The notes: generated by a model from the letters alone, not told the origin. A DNA stretch of 64,000 nucleotides from Hydractinia symbiolongicarpus (GCF_029227915.1 NC_079876.1:35385828-35449827), one strand, 5' to 3'; positions 32,166 to 44,354 are shown, numbered from the stretch's first letter. Made by a program: numbers and translations.

Positions 32166-33844
32166 TGAGAAAAATAATACTTAGCAAGGTTTAAAGCAAT
32201 ATTAAAAAAGCGAATAAGTAGCGATTAAATTAAAGCATGTTTGAATTCAATAGGATAAAGCTCATAAAATTCGTATACACTCCACTAAAAGTAGGTTTCC
32301 GGTATAAATTAGATATTCAGCTTCTCTAAATATCTTTCTTCTCAGCTAACGCACAGGTCGATTAGTTTTGACAAAATTCGCCCTCTGATTTGTATCGTCT
32401 CCACATCGAATTGTTCGAAAGATTTTTTGCAAATTCTACAAATCAATGTTTCATCACTTTAAAAACTTTTAAACAAGAGTTTATCGAGTTTAATCTAGCC
32501 TTCGTATGTGCAGACCCTTAAACTAAAAAAATTTTCATTGACCATAATTTTTCTGCATTTCTCTGGGCTTGTTTTTCAATAAACTTCCCGTTCAAGAGCT
32601 TACAAATCATGACACTGTAGCATGGGCATTAAGCGCCTTTTTAATCAGAGACTGCCGTACTGTACCATTCCTGCCTCTTCTCAGTCTCTTTTCAGAAAGC
32701 CTAATTTGTACTGGGTTTACAACGAACGTTGAATGAGAGAAGACGAATGACAAATGCCGTGTTCTTCGTTTTAAAAATAATTGCGTGACGTGTAACAAAT
32801 TTTTTTGTCTACTGTGTCCATGTCGTGTCCATCTCCATAACAAAAGTCACAATTTGATAGACAGCTTTTTTCAAAAGTTTTCCACGTATACCATACCTCT
32901 TCTTCAACACTGAAAAAAGCTTATGCTTTACTCTCATTGATAAAAATAGCGTGCAAAAAATTTTTCCTAATTATTTTATAATCAACAAGTAAAGTTATTG
33001 TCGATAAATGTATTCCATCATTCTATCATATAGAAAAGTAATTTTTATGAAACCAACAACATTTAATTATAAACCAGAATTTTTCAGAATTTCAAATTAA
33101 AAGTCACTTGAAGGATTAGTAACCTAAAGTAACAATGAAATAGTAAATCTACGAATCGTCTGCATGACACGCATAAAGCTTGCCAACAAGTTAGTTTTTG
33201 TACAAATATCATTTTTGGAGCCAAATGGCGTAAATCGTTAATCCTTGAAGGAGTTTTTCCTATGATTTGATTAACTGTGCAGAACAATTATCTGCAATAA
33301 GTGGAAAGAAAATTATCGGGGGCTACAAAAAAGTTAAAGTAAGATCTCTATCATTGATGTTCCCTCTTTACATGTTGTGAAAAAGTGCGTAATATGTTTA
33401 TTCTACTGGAAAGGTCTAATACGAGAAAATTAGCACTTAGAATTTACTTTTAATGAAAAATTTGCTATTTTGCTGGTTTTTTCGTTTTAAGTAAAATGAT
33501 TATGCTTAATTATTTAAAAAAAACTTCAACTTGCACGTTCGTGATGTACGCACAAAATGTATATAGTCGTTAGCCCGTGAAAAATCCACGGGTTTGCCCT
33601 CATTTTCATACCGCATTGCGTACGCTTCGCTACTTGCGCAGTGTTTTATAATAAAGATGCACAATGATATCCCCTGTCCTAAAAGTATGTTAAAGCGCAG
33701 CTGTTTTTAGTGATTGTGGAAAGGGTAGGATAGAATCATGTCCTTCGCCTAAATTGAATACAAAACAATTGGTGTAAAATGACAATAATCTGACCACTTC
33801 TGCTTTGATGTTTATCATAATTCTCAAAATTTCACCCCACACCA
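32166..33844. other. no gene recognised; contains a CCCGTG/CACGGG palindrome
   Basis: An inverted repeat CCCGTGAAAAATCCACGGG lies at 33,574-33,592. Its right half with GGGTTTGCC recurs in the introns of the micro-exon gene (about 4,753 and, degenerate, 2,567), so it marks a dispersed repeat. The 78-codon minus frame at 32,607-32,843 has no domain. Confidence 0.4.
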
Positions 33845-33985
33845 GAGACGTTTGGCGCAGTGAGTGTATGCCGTTGTGAACATGTCCCGCTGTAAATGTG
33901 TGCCGCTATGAACGTGTGGTGTTCTGAACGTGTGTCGCAATTGAGGTGTTCCCCTCTGAACATGTGCCGCTCTAAACGGTAAGTT
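33845..33985 (+). repeat. ~20-bp degenerate tandem repeat (GTGTGCCGCTATGAAC type)
   Basis: About six units with a TGTG-CCGCT-TGAAC core lie head to tail. A few similar motifs (GTGTTCCGAACGTGTGG) occur at 38,058-38,110, just beyond the BEL/Pao remnant. The two could be remains of flanking terminal sequence, but I could not align long terminal repeats. Confidence 0.55.
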
Positions 33986-34199
33986 ATATAGAAATGACAT
34001 TCTCGATTGCTTGTCCCTATTATATTTCGTCCGAAGGTTTTGTTCTATCTTTACATACTTTCACTTTTAGCCATAATAAAAATGAAGGTGGCTCAAAATA
34101 AGTGATTAAAAGTAAACGACAATAAATTTCGTTTGATGGTTGTCCAGGCTGATAAATAAATGGATACTGTATATTCTTCACCATTTTCTTTGATAAAAT

Positions 34200-34850
34200 C
34201 TGCAAAACATCGCCCTTAATTTTTTTTCTGTAATTTACCAAACTTTTAACGTTAAAATAATATTAACGTCAAAAGAAAGTATATTATATTAATGAAACCA
34301 TTACTGTGCGTCTCAAATTTTGAGGTCAAATAACTTGGAAACGAGTTGGTGAAGTCAATGATTTGTCACCGCGTAGGTAACTAGAGACCACCTGGGACCA
34401 ATTTGGGTAAGTTTCTCAAACCTGGGTTCTCGAATCCGTTTCAAAATGGACGGGTTGATGACGTCACCAAAAAACCTTCAAACCCTAATATCTCTGCAAC
34501 CGTTTGTCAAAAGTACATGAATTTTATACATTTTCATGATCAGCTGGGTTTTAACAGGCCATTGCTGACGTAAGCAAAATTTTTACACCCCCATATCTTA
34601 TTAACTGCTTATCAAAAGCACATGATCATATACATTTTCTTGATCACCGCTTTAAGCTCTACACAATAGAAGCAACGTGAAAACAAGCTTCTGAATTATT
34701 TTTTTTGTGGATGGGTTGCTGACGTCATTAAAATTCAAACAACGCTTCCTTTTTATCTTTATCTGCCTCAGTGGACTTCTCCACGGATTTTATCGATTAG
34801 TCTGTTATAATAATACGGAGAGTGTGCCCGTCTGTCTGTGACAGGCAAAG
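34200..34850 (+). repeat. dispersed repeat copy, forward arm
   Basis: It matches the reverse complement of 36,060-36,650 over most of its length. Shared landmarks are ACCACCTGGGACCAATTT, GTTGATGACGTCA, GCAACCGTTTGTCAAAAGTA and the AATAATACGG-type end with GTCTGTCTGTGAC. It contains two exact TGACGTCA palindromes, at 34,459 and 34,720. It looks like a non-autonomous element of a few hundred bp. Confidence 0.65.
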
Positions 34851-35379
34851 CGATATGTGCATTTTTCTTTAAAGTGTCCAAAATATTCTTAGAAGTTGCC
34901 GAGAAAATTATGTCCATTTTGCCAGCAGATTTACTTTGCGTACGTCACATGATCAAAACAAAGCAACTTCATTTGCTTAATTTTTTTTAACGACTAACTT
35001 TCCAAAAGTGGTTACAAAAAAAATAACAACAAAAAAACGGTCCATTTGTCTTGAAAAATGTGCAAAATGTAAAAAAGGTTGTACAAAAAGTATAATTTGA
35101 AAAGGAAAGGAAAGAATGAAGAATTAGAAAAGTGAATTAAGAAGTGAGGAGTGGAGCTAGAAGTAAAGTAAAGTTAGAAGTAGAAAATGAAGGCTACAGT
35201 TTGAATTAGATTTGAAATCACAAATAGAAAGAACTTTAATATTTTTTTAGGTCAGTTTTTATGTCGCTAGAACAAGCAGACTCGCATTTTCCAGGAAAAG
35301 TCACTAAAACAAGTAGCATATTTTTTCACATTTTGTTGCATAACTAATGTATCCCCTGGCGCGTAACTAATGTATCTGT

Positions 35380-38046
35380 CCTAAATTTCAAAATGCTACA
35401 TGAAGCTGTTAGCTGGCCGAACAAAAAAACTTGCTGCATTGAACAAATAAATTTTGAAAATTTTGAAGAAAAAAAGTCAGTACGGACAGAGTACAGACTA
35501 AGTCGTATTCTTTTTGGTGTTACATCATCACCCTTCATTTTCTCCGCTGTATTGCAGAAGCATATAAATACATATCGTGATGCAGACCAGAAATTTGTGG
35601 AAAAACTTCTCGCATCTTTACGTGGATAATTTAAACAGCGGTGCCCGCAATAGTAACAAAGCATTTAAAATTTATGCTCAATGTAAGGCGAGTCTTTCAG
35701 AAGCTAGTTTCCGCTTAAGAAAATTTAATTTTAATTGTTGAACTGGAGAAGTTAATATCAGTTTAATAGACATTATTGTCACCAAGATAACGTTTTAGAT
35801 ACAATTTCTAGTGTTCAATTACATGGCTTCAGCAACGCTTCAAACTCAGCATACGGTTGTGTTGTTTATCTACGTTTCGAAACACGCTCTGGAAAAATAA
35901 AAAATGTTCTTGTTACTAGTAAGTCACGTGTTTCTCCTTTAAAATCGCAAACAATGCCCAGGTTAGAACTGATGGGAGCATTAATATTATCCAGACTAGT
36001 CGATAAGGCCCGTAGAAAAATCCACTTAGGCAGATGGGCAATGGAAAAATAAGTTGTTTTAGATGTTTTGCTGACATCAGCAGTGAAGATCCCAAAAAAG
36101 TTACAGAAATTTATTTTATTTTTTTATTGTAATGTGTAGAGGTTGAAACGCTGATCAAAATAATAAGAGTTTAAAAATTGTGATGACGTCAGCAAAAGCC
36201 CGTGAAAACACAAAATTTTATTTTCAGAAATTAATGTACTTGTTGCCTCCCTCGTATAGATCTTGAAACGCTGATCAAGAAAATGTATAGGATTTATGTA
36301 CTTTTGACAAACGGTTGCAGAGATATTAGAGTTTGAAGGTTTTTTAATGACGTCATCAACCCGTTCATTCCGAAACGGATTTGGGGACCTAGGTTTGGAA
36401 AACTTACCTAAATTGGTCCCAGGTGGTCCCTAGTTACCCATGCGGTGAAAATCATTGACCTCACCACCTCGTTTCCAAGTTATTTGGCCTCAAAGTTATT
36501 GACGTCAAAGGAATTGGTAAATTACAGAACAATTTTATAGGATATGTTTTATGGAATTTGCTAAAGAAAATTGTGAAGAATATAATCTACTTTGCAAAAG
36601 TCACAAACAGACAGACAGAACTGGCGTATTATTATATAGATTATTAAAACAGTAGGTTTATGAGTTTAAAAGAAACGGAGTGACCTCAGTTACATGTTGG
36701 AGATAATTTTGATAATCAAGATAAGAAAATTGATTCTGTGGAATTGATTTTACCAAATTTAAGTGATGATGATAACCTGTGTTTACAGAGGGTTGATACT
36801 GATACTACTGTTAGTTTGTTAGCTACCACGTATTTACAGAGTGGTGTTGACACTGGTGTTTGTGATCCGAATTTAAGCGTGATCATAGACCTAGTTAAAC
36901 TTATGAGTTTTAAAAAGTTAGTTCGCGTCACCGCTTGAGAAGTAAAATTGCTAAGAAGAAAGAAAAAAGCATGAATAATGTACTTACTAATAAGAGGCAA
37001 TGGGCCGAAGAATTGATCTTAGATGTAAACGAGCTTAGCTTTGCCAAGTTGTTATGGTTACAACATGCACAAAAATTTTGGTAGATGATCGCAAGTTGGA
37101 AAAACTTCGCAAGGAGTTAAACGTATTTCACGACGACAACGATGTTTTATATTGCAAAGGTCGTTTGGAATATGGACGTTGCGAAATTGTTATCCATGTC
37201 GACTTTTACAGGGAAGGCCTTATAACCACCCAGGACAACCTAGTCTCCCGGATTTCCGTTTATCAAGAAACTTTGCGTTTACAAATGTTGGCATTGGTTA
37301 CGCTGTGCCCATTGCTATCCATGTTACTTGTGCAAGTTTTCATGCTATTTATTTGGACATCGCCACTGATTACTCTGGTGATGCATGCGTTAATGTCTTA
37401 CGAAGATTTTTTAATGGATCAAACTTTATTAGTACTCAGACTCAAGAATTTGCTAGTGCAGATACTATCGAAGCCGCCCCCTTGGCATGGTGGGTTTTTC
37501 GAGAGGCTGATTCAGTCAGTAAAACTAAATAATCCTCTCTTAACACTTATTAACGACGACGTGAATGAAGAAATCTTAACACCAAGTAGTTTAATATACG
37601 GTAAAACTGTTAACATTGAGTTTGTTGATGACAAGGGTGACCAAAACGATGATGCAATAATACGACATAAGTATATTGTCGATTTATTAAGTCATTTCTG
37701 GAATAGGTGGTTAAACGAATATGTTGTAAATTTACGTGAAACACATAAAAATTGTATACAGTCCTCTAAAAACGTGAACGATATCGTATTAATTGATGAC
37801 GATATACATAAACGGTCATTTTGGAAACTTGGAAAAGTAATTTCATTAATAACCGGCGAAGACAATAACGTACCAGCTGTACGATCTGTAAACAGACCGG
37901 TAAACAAACTTTATTCCGTTGAACTGTCAAATGAAAGAATACGAACACGCGAAGAAGAGAATTCTGACGACATACAGATTGTATTTATAGATGAAGATGA
38001 CCTTATAGTAGTAAACCGCCCGAAGGTTTTGAGACATGATCTTTAG
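35380..38046 (+). pseudogene. BEL/Pao LTR retrotransposon pol remnant, interrupted
   Basis: Reverse transcriptase part at 35,393-35,629: the frame contains YRLSRILFGVTSSPF, and a frame break falls where the YVDD-type catalytic box should be. RNase H part at about 35,815-36,035: SAYGCVVYLRF and PRLELMGALILSRL, with the expected catalytic Asp of the FSDAS motif changed to Asn. A dispersed repeat (36,060-36,650) then interrupts the copy. Beyond it are a connection segment (36,715-37,050), an integrase part in another frame (37,152-37,532, FRLSRNFAFTNVGI) and, in the 330-codon frame 37,054-38,046, WHGGFFERL followed by the BEL/Pao C-terminal domain (DUF5641: FWNRWLNEYV, DIVLIDDD, FWKLGKV). Frameshifts, stops and the insertion make it inactive. 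Confidence 0.8.
36060..36650 (-). repeat. dispersed repeat copy, inverted arm inside BEL/Pao remnant
   Basis: It is the reverse complement of the 34,200-34,850 copy. It ends in CAGACAGACAGAACTGGC and TATTATTATATAG at about 36,603-36,640. It carries TGACGTCA at 36,184 and 36,348. Since it splits the BEL/Pao pol between RNase H and the connection region, it inserted after that element. Confidence 0.65.
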
Positions 38047-40702
38047 TTTTGTGTATATATGTGTTCCGAACGTGTGGTCAGTTGTGGCACGTGTTCTTAG
38101 TTCGTGCGTAATTCTTACATTGTGCGACCACATAAAATGAACAATCTCAAGTGGAACAATGGTGCGAAAAAGCGGTGTAATATATTTTTTTTTAATTCAT
38201 TCAACTCGGTCTAAATATGCGTTAGTTTTGCGTTTCGCCAAAGTTTCTTTATAATATATAAATATATATAACGCTCTGGCATATTTCCCTGTGATTGCTG
38301 GCTGAGTTTGGAGCTAGAAAGAAATGTTATATTCAATGAAAAATCGACTCTGTAATGTAAAAGTTTTACACTTTCGTTTTTAACAAATTTTCAAGAGGTC
38401 GAAGAAAAAATGTTTCAAATGCTTTTACAACAAAAGCATTTTTTTATAGTTTCGACTTGACATATGTGATATTGAACGGAGCGTTCTTCTCACAAAATAG
38501 AATAAAGCGACAATTTTAAGTTATGCTTTAAAGCGCGAAGCGGACGGCTCTTTTTAGATTTTAGATCAGACTTTTCTCTCGAAGAATCCAACATGGCAGA
38601 ATCAGCACATGATATCAACTCACAAAAGATTTAAATAAGATCTAATCTAGTACTATTGCGTGATTTACCAAAGAATACTGCCTACCCGTCTAGAGTTAAA
38701 ATTCTTTTTTAACAACGTCAGGGTTTATACATTGTGGTCCTGTAGTTCGGTAAAGAAATCACATCAAAAAAACGTTAAAGTTATCAAAGAAAGTGACTTG
38801 TTATACAGATAACGACACTGTCTTCTAAGTATGCATTTACTTGATTTAATGCTCAAACCTTCTGTTCTTATAATGGAAGCATTTATGATTAGCAAGGAAA
38901 AAGTATTAAAACCGCGAGGTTTTTCTTGTTCAGCTTAAACGTCCCACTTTCAAATGCCATGATTCCTCGCCAAGAAGGCTTCTATTTTGCTCAACGCTAT
39001 TTCCTACCTCCGTCACAAAGCATGTAGCGTTGTTTTGATATCGAGGATGAAATGCGTACCTGTTGTGGTTTCTTCTTCCAATTTTATAATACTTTACATT
39101 TAGTTGTTTTCGTGTCATGTACGCGAGAACAAAGAATTTTACTTACCTTTTTAATAAAAAGCACTTGCCAAGCCAAACTGTAATCAACAAAAAAATTGTC
39201 TATGTGAGCATTCTTTTACGATTTCTAAACTTTTCCACACTTTTTTAAAAGTGTGGAAAAAGTGTGGAAAACCCACATCTCTTATTACTTGTCTTCAGTG
39301 AAGTCACTGAAGTCAAAACAGGGATGTAAGAAAACAAAAACAGGAAATACAACAAACGCTTGTGTCGCGCCTGAGTCAGCACAATTATCTGTGAGTTGAC
39401 ATCACAAGCTCTCCTGTGAAGAAATTTATTTACATCCGGAACACAAGATAAAGACTGGCCGAAGCTTCTTCTCTAGCTAATATTATAACACTTTAACGAC
39501 GAATTTTCTTGCAAACAGATCAAAACAAGTATAGAGTAGTATTATTTTCGTAACAAATGTGATACTTTCAGTTGATTTTGATCCACTTAAAGTATTGTAT
39601 GAATAAACAAACTCATCCAGGTAAACAATGACTAAACATTATTTGGGTAATGTTTTCTAAGTAGCTAACTTACAATGTTTGGAAGAAAGTGCAAAAATTC
39701 CGTTAAATATGAAAAAGTATGTAGCTATATTCATTCAAAAATGTACACAAAAGGTTACCCCTAGCCATATATAGAGATACACAGATAATTGAAAGTTTAC
39801 TTGCTCATTGCAAATCAAGTAAAATATACTTCCAGACTCGTCCCAAGTGACTCGTCCCAAGTGACTCGTCCTTGCTATTAGCTATGGCAAGATAAAGAAA
39901 GCTTTATTTTATTCCGGAAGTGAGAGAGGGGAATCCGAATCCGAATCCGCCCCCCGGTCATAGTATGTTCGAAAAACCCCGGACCGAATAGGGTTAAATT
40001 GTTGAATCGTGTGACTTACGGTGTCGCAGAAGTAGGCCATGTGTTTGAAGGAATTGGACACAAAACTGGCATACTTGTTCGGTTACTTTCATTGGTTAGA
40101 ATTAGACGAAAGTTTCCGAACTGAGATTAACTTTTCCTAGATTTATTAGGCACTTCTTGTCATGGGGAGTGATAAAAATGTAACATTTTATCCAAATTCA
40201 GGCATTATATTTCGATTATCTTTACGTCCTTAATATAAGCAAGATTGGTATTGGGATAAACAATCTTATTTTTACAAAGACCTTTACGAAGTCTAAGCAA
40301 CGGAAATCGAGGTAACCATTGTCCCTTTTCCAAAAATAAATAGCCCAATGACAAGAAACGTGTTTTTACAAACGTTTTTAAAGAAAATTTTGAGCGAAGT
40401 TTTGGCGCACAAAATGTTGGTGATGCGCTTTAAGGAACCTGAAAATGTTGGTGATGCGCTTTAAGGAACCTGAGAAAAAACAAGAATTGTTTCTAAAGAC
40501 GTAAATGAAGTCTTTTGAACTACATACCCTTCTAATTTTTAACAGGGTACTAATGCCGATCATGCTTTTAGGGTTTTTTTTAAAGGGGCGACGAAATGTG
40601 TTGCTTCGACTGGCTTTATGTGCAATAAGTTTGTATGTTTTTATGCGAAATTTTGTAGGATAGCTCGCTAGTTTAAATTTTGAAGCTCAAATTATTGGAA
40701 TA
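38047..40702. other. no gene recognised; several small direct and inverted repeats
   Basis: It holds an inverted repeat TTCCACACTTTTTTAAAAGTGTGGAA with a further GTGTGGAA copy (39,232-39,270), CAAGTGACTCGTCC duplicated (39,845-39,870), a (GAATCC)n run (39,931-39,948) and a 35-bp duplication AATGTTGGTGATGCGCTTTA at 40,411 and 40,443. A minus-strand frame of 62 codons at 38,930-39,118 begins with ATG and may be an exon, but nothing identifies it. Confidence 0.4.
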
Positions 40703-41539
40703 TTTGAGTTAAAAGTAAGGCAAGTGTTAATATCGAATAAATTATGGATATCCAATATATGTAGGGAACTTTTCTGTCATTTTCAGTTAATTTGGATACC
40801 CAATAGTATATTTAAGTTGATGTTAAATGTTGTTTTTGTCCTAAGTGATCATAAGCTATTTCATTAACTCGACTTTCGTGTAAGTCACTGAAGTTGAAAA
40901 CCAAAAGCCAAAACAACTTGCTTTAATTTCTTATATCAAAAAGACAAAAAACCCTAGGGACGAGGGTTTTCATTCCTGCGACAAAAAGCCACAAATTTTA
41001 TTGCATTGCGCATGTGCGATAAACAGAAATTGTTAACTCGCTGTGCTATAACAAAAATGAAAAAGTTGAACTAATCTGACTTTCCGTCTAAACCGAATGC
41101 GCTATTGGAGATTACTCTCCTTTCCTTTTCCTAGCAATGTTAAATTTTCTAGATGTTTCTTTGCGGTTTTCCGCTCGCAAATTGAGTGGTTTTACGCTCG
41201 CAAATTGAGCGCTTTTACACAAGCAAATTGAGCCCACGAATTTTGCGTTCTATTGACAAACGCGCTGAATGTTAACCGGCCTTTAGATACCACATTCTAA
41301 CGTTAACGTTAAGTGTGTATATATTTCTGACGTTAATCGAGTGTTTTTTAATATATGTATACAATTTTTTAATTAACATAAAGCAGACTTGATTTTTTTT
41401 TCTCGACTGTTCGATATCTTCATTTGATTGATTACAAAAGACGAACAGATTCTAAACTTTCATGACTTTTTGCATACTTTATATTTTAATTGTAAACAAA
41501 CAAAAAAACACAGTATTTGCTTGATCTGAAGTTTCTTCA

Positions 41540-41605
41540 ATGAAACAAAAATTAAACGAAAATGAAGAAGATAGGCCAAGTTTTGCTACGAAATACGCGG
41601 TGAAG
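41540..41605 (+). CDS. candidate first coding exon upstream of unit-0 GPCR
   Basis: ATG followed by 21 codons (MKQKLNENEEDRPSFATKYA and two more residues) ends at a GTAATT donor. In units 1 and 2 the same exon (ATG at 46,123 and 54,132) has lost the donor (CTAATT instead of GTAATT) and differs in the last codons. It may be the N-terminus of the receptor downstream or of another gene. Confidence 0.35.
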
Positions 41606-41699
41606 GTAATTTCTTTTTGGTACCTGTTACAACCTGCTCACAGTTCAATTAAGTAATGAAAGAGTTCAACAGATATACTAGCAGCGTTGACAGCAGTTA

Positions 41700-42102
41700 C
41701 GCATAATTCTCAGTTAAATGCTGCTTTAAACTTCTCTTTCTGTTACGAAAAACACGTCAAACGACGGGAAACGTTAAAATCATCTTCATAGTTTCATGCA
41801 TTGCAGATGGCAGCATTGCCTTTGTATCATGGTTAGCTTCATTGTTACCAGCCTATTTCGGTACTGTTCCGTAAAATGCCGCAAAATATATACTCGAACG
41901 ACGATGCTTGAAGGATTCCATTGCAAGATGTGGTGGTGGGAAAGAAACAAGCGGAAACGTATCGAGAAACCAGTGGTTTAATCTTGCAAGTACAAATAAA
42001 AAAAAAGCATTAAAAATAACCTTGCCAAAAAAACGCACACCTGAAAGTTTTAAATATATTTTTGTTAATAATAAGAACATTATTTTGTCTGCAACATTTT
42101 GA
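41700..42102 (+). pseudogene. class A GPCR remnant, unit 0 (internal deletions)
   Basis: It corresponds to the receptor at 48,046-48,949 but has lost most of TM1 (joining AATGCTGCTTTAAAC to CTTCTCTTTCTGTTACG). It has also lost everything from after TM2 to late TM4, where ATCATGGTTAGCTTCATTG runs directly into TATTTCGGTACTG, and from there to the C-terminal tail. The tail is retained as a 64-codon frame with ARCGGGKETSGN and ALKITLPKK. It cannot encode a functional receptor. Confidence 0.7.
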
Positions 42103-42636
42103 CAAGATTTGAAAAATTATGTCCCGCAAATATCTAGTCAGGTGATAAAAAAGCAACAAATGCACCAAAAAACACTCTTATTTGTCTAGCTTTTACCATA
42201 TCGTCTTTGTGATGCCTACTGACTCCGTAAAATTTCCGGGTACTGGGCAAATTTAATCAATCTATCTGTCGCTGTTAAATTTAGAGATACTCTTTCACAG
42301 TGGTTGTAATAAAAAAGGGTCTTGACACCTAACATAGCAAAACCAGTATAGAGTCCACTCGGGAAAAAAAGTGAAACAGTCTCGTCTAACCTTTTATTCA
42401 TAAATGAGTTCGTTTAATAAAAAATAAGCTACGTGTCAGCCTCCATGCCTTCACCCCCAAATAAAAAAAAAAGAAATTTTGACACAAAATTGCAGTCATT
42501 AAGGAAATCAAAACATTAAAGCTTGCTTAATTTTTCTGGTTTATGCAAAAAGTGTGTGCATGTTGTGTTCGTATAACATATGAAAAAACTGTTTTCGCAT
42601 TTAAAAAAAATCATTTTTATTCCCATAAAAACGAAT

Positions 42637-42750
42637 CAGGGTAAAGGTAACTCCTAGTCATCCTAGGGTCAAGGTGACAAGGTTTGGTGCTGCCTTAAAG
42701 TGCTGCCCGACCCTCAGCCCGTAACAGGGATCGACCGCACTTTTGTTTTA
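42637..42750 (-). repeat. GC-rich conserved block, possible SINE-like piece, unit 0
   Basis: A block of about 110 bp with markedly higher GC than its surroundings. On the minus strand it contains GCGGTCGATCCC, which resembles a B-box lacking one T. It is kept in all three units (50,322-50,440 and 58,331-58,449) with little change, although unit 0 is diverged around it. No A-box or full SINE structure was recognised. Confidence 0.35.
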
Positions 42751-43180
42751 TTCCAACTTTTTTTAATAAGCGTAGAGGAGAGTGTACATTCTTGTTTATA
42801 TTTCACACCATGAATTGTTGCAATTAAACTTTTTGAGCTTATCTTTTAACTATTTGCTAAAAAGATACAAATACAGTTTAATTTACCCCGACATTTTAAG
42901 TTATTTTTTGGTTCCTATAGTAACATGGTGGAAAATATATTAAATTGAAGTGAAACGGAGCGCAAACAGCAAATCGGTATGGTGTGACCCTTCAAAGTAG
43001 TAGGATGGTAGCATAAAAATGTTACCAATAATGTTTCTTTCAATTTATTAGAAACAGAACTCGTTTGAAAAGCAGTTAATTTATTTACTGAAGCCATAAT
43101 TCCTGGATAAATATATCTTACATAAAAAATAGAAATAGAGATAATATTGTTTCAACCTGTCGTCTCTTCTTTATATCAGG

Positions 43181-43414
43181 ATGGCCAGTCGCCGTTGCGA
43201 TGTCAAAAAAGGTACAAGATGCCCCTGGGACGAGTTTTATATTTCTTATTACCGTTTGTTATCAAAAGATAGTGCCAGTGTTGTTCTAATTAAATTAAGA
43301 TGTTTAGAAACAAATGTTTCGGACAGGTATTACTCGTCACGTAATTGTAATGACAGCTTGAATTATATCTTGTATGTAACTGAATTTTTTACAGTTACTT
43401 ACATGCTGGTTTAG
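43181..43414 (+). CDS. small ORF MASRR..., unit 0, uncertain
   Basis: ATG follows a pyrimidine-rich TATATCAG, a possible cis or trans splice acceptor. The frame of 77 codons starts MASRRCDVKKGTRCPWDEF. In units 1 and 2 (51,190-51,303 and 59,199-59,312) the frame ends after 37 codons because of substitutions and a frame change. Several differences in the first 150 bp change amino acids. No domain was recognised. It may be the 5' exon of a gene or the relic of one. Confidence 0.25.
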   Translation: MASRRCDVKKGTRCPWDEFYISYYRLLSKDSASVVLIKLRCLETNVSDRYYSSRNCNDSLNYILYVTEFFTVTYMLV

Positions 43415-44177
43415 TTGTGATATGTTTTAGAGCTTTTAATATGTAGTAGTTATCGCACAGTGCCAAGAAAATATCGAAAATATTCTTTTAATTTTTATGT
43501 TCTCGTGTACATATTTAACAAGCTTAAAAAAAGAAAGAAATTTGACGAGATGTAACTTGTTTATTGTGTGAAGAGAGCAAGAATCATTGTAATATGATAT
43601 ACTCGACAGACGTTTGTTTACTCACACTGTTAGCTGGATAGTGTGTAGAACGCAACTTCGGAAACAAAAGTTGATTTTATGCTGCGCCGATTTTGTTTAA
43701 TTTTAAACTCGCTCCTATCCGTTACTACTTTAAAACTCTTAATTCTAATTCTCCGAAATTATCCGTTTGTGTTCCTGAATCGGAACGGAGAAATCAGGAT
43801 CGGCAGGTGTAGCTACAACTTGTTATGTTCCTTCACGATTTGAAATGATTAAAGGTGAATGTATAGGTAACCCACCAATTTGCCACTGATGTATGATTCT
43901 AAGGTTTCTACTAAATTTGGCTAGGTAGACTTTAATTGTATTGCTATTACTAAGCTGGGTAGTGTGGGAAAGCAGTTACAGCTTACCTTACTTAAAAAGC
44001 AAGCGAAAATAAAATCATGCCTTGTACTCGGGTATAAAATTCGTATACAAACGCATATGTTCAGGCGGACCATACGGCAAGCAGAAAATAGAGCGCATAG
44101 CAAAAAATGGACCGCAAATCCCGTGCAAATATAATAAGAGCTATACCAGTTACAATTCTACAAGAATCTGAATTTTC

Positions 44178-44354
44178 ATGACTGACTCACAACGTAACTG
44201 GTTACAATCTCTCCTGGTTGTAAAACAAAGCGACGCTATTCTCAATCGAGGCACTTGGAACAAGAAATGGCCACTTTTGTGGTTTACAATCAACACCATA
44301 TTGTATCGAAAATCTCTCCTGGTTGTAAAACAAAGCGACGCTATTCTCAATTGA
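44178..44354 (+). other. internal 42-bp direct repeat (spacing 104 bp) within a 58-codon frame, unit 0
   Basis: AATCTCTCCTGGTTGTAAAA and the following GCGACGCTATTCTCAAT occur at 44,206 and 44,310. A plus-strand ATG frame (MTDSQRNWLQ onward) and a minus-strand 69-codon frame both run through it. The repeated peptide would be SLLVVKQSDAILN on the plus strand or LRIASLCFTTRRD on the minus strand. Copies lie at 52,187-52,363 and 60,196-60,372. Neither frame is supported beyond being open. Confidence 0.35.

Noticed and set aside
35393-38046. Intact retroviral-type polyprotein
   Set aside because: Frame breaks, a changed RNase H residue and an inserted repeat show that it is a dead BEL/Pao remnant.
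42915-43097. Divergent minus-strand ATG frame facing the MASRR ORF, suggesting a bidirectional promoter
   Set aside because: In units 1 and 2 the frame stops after five codons, so it is not conserved.
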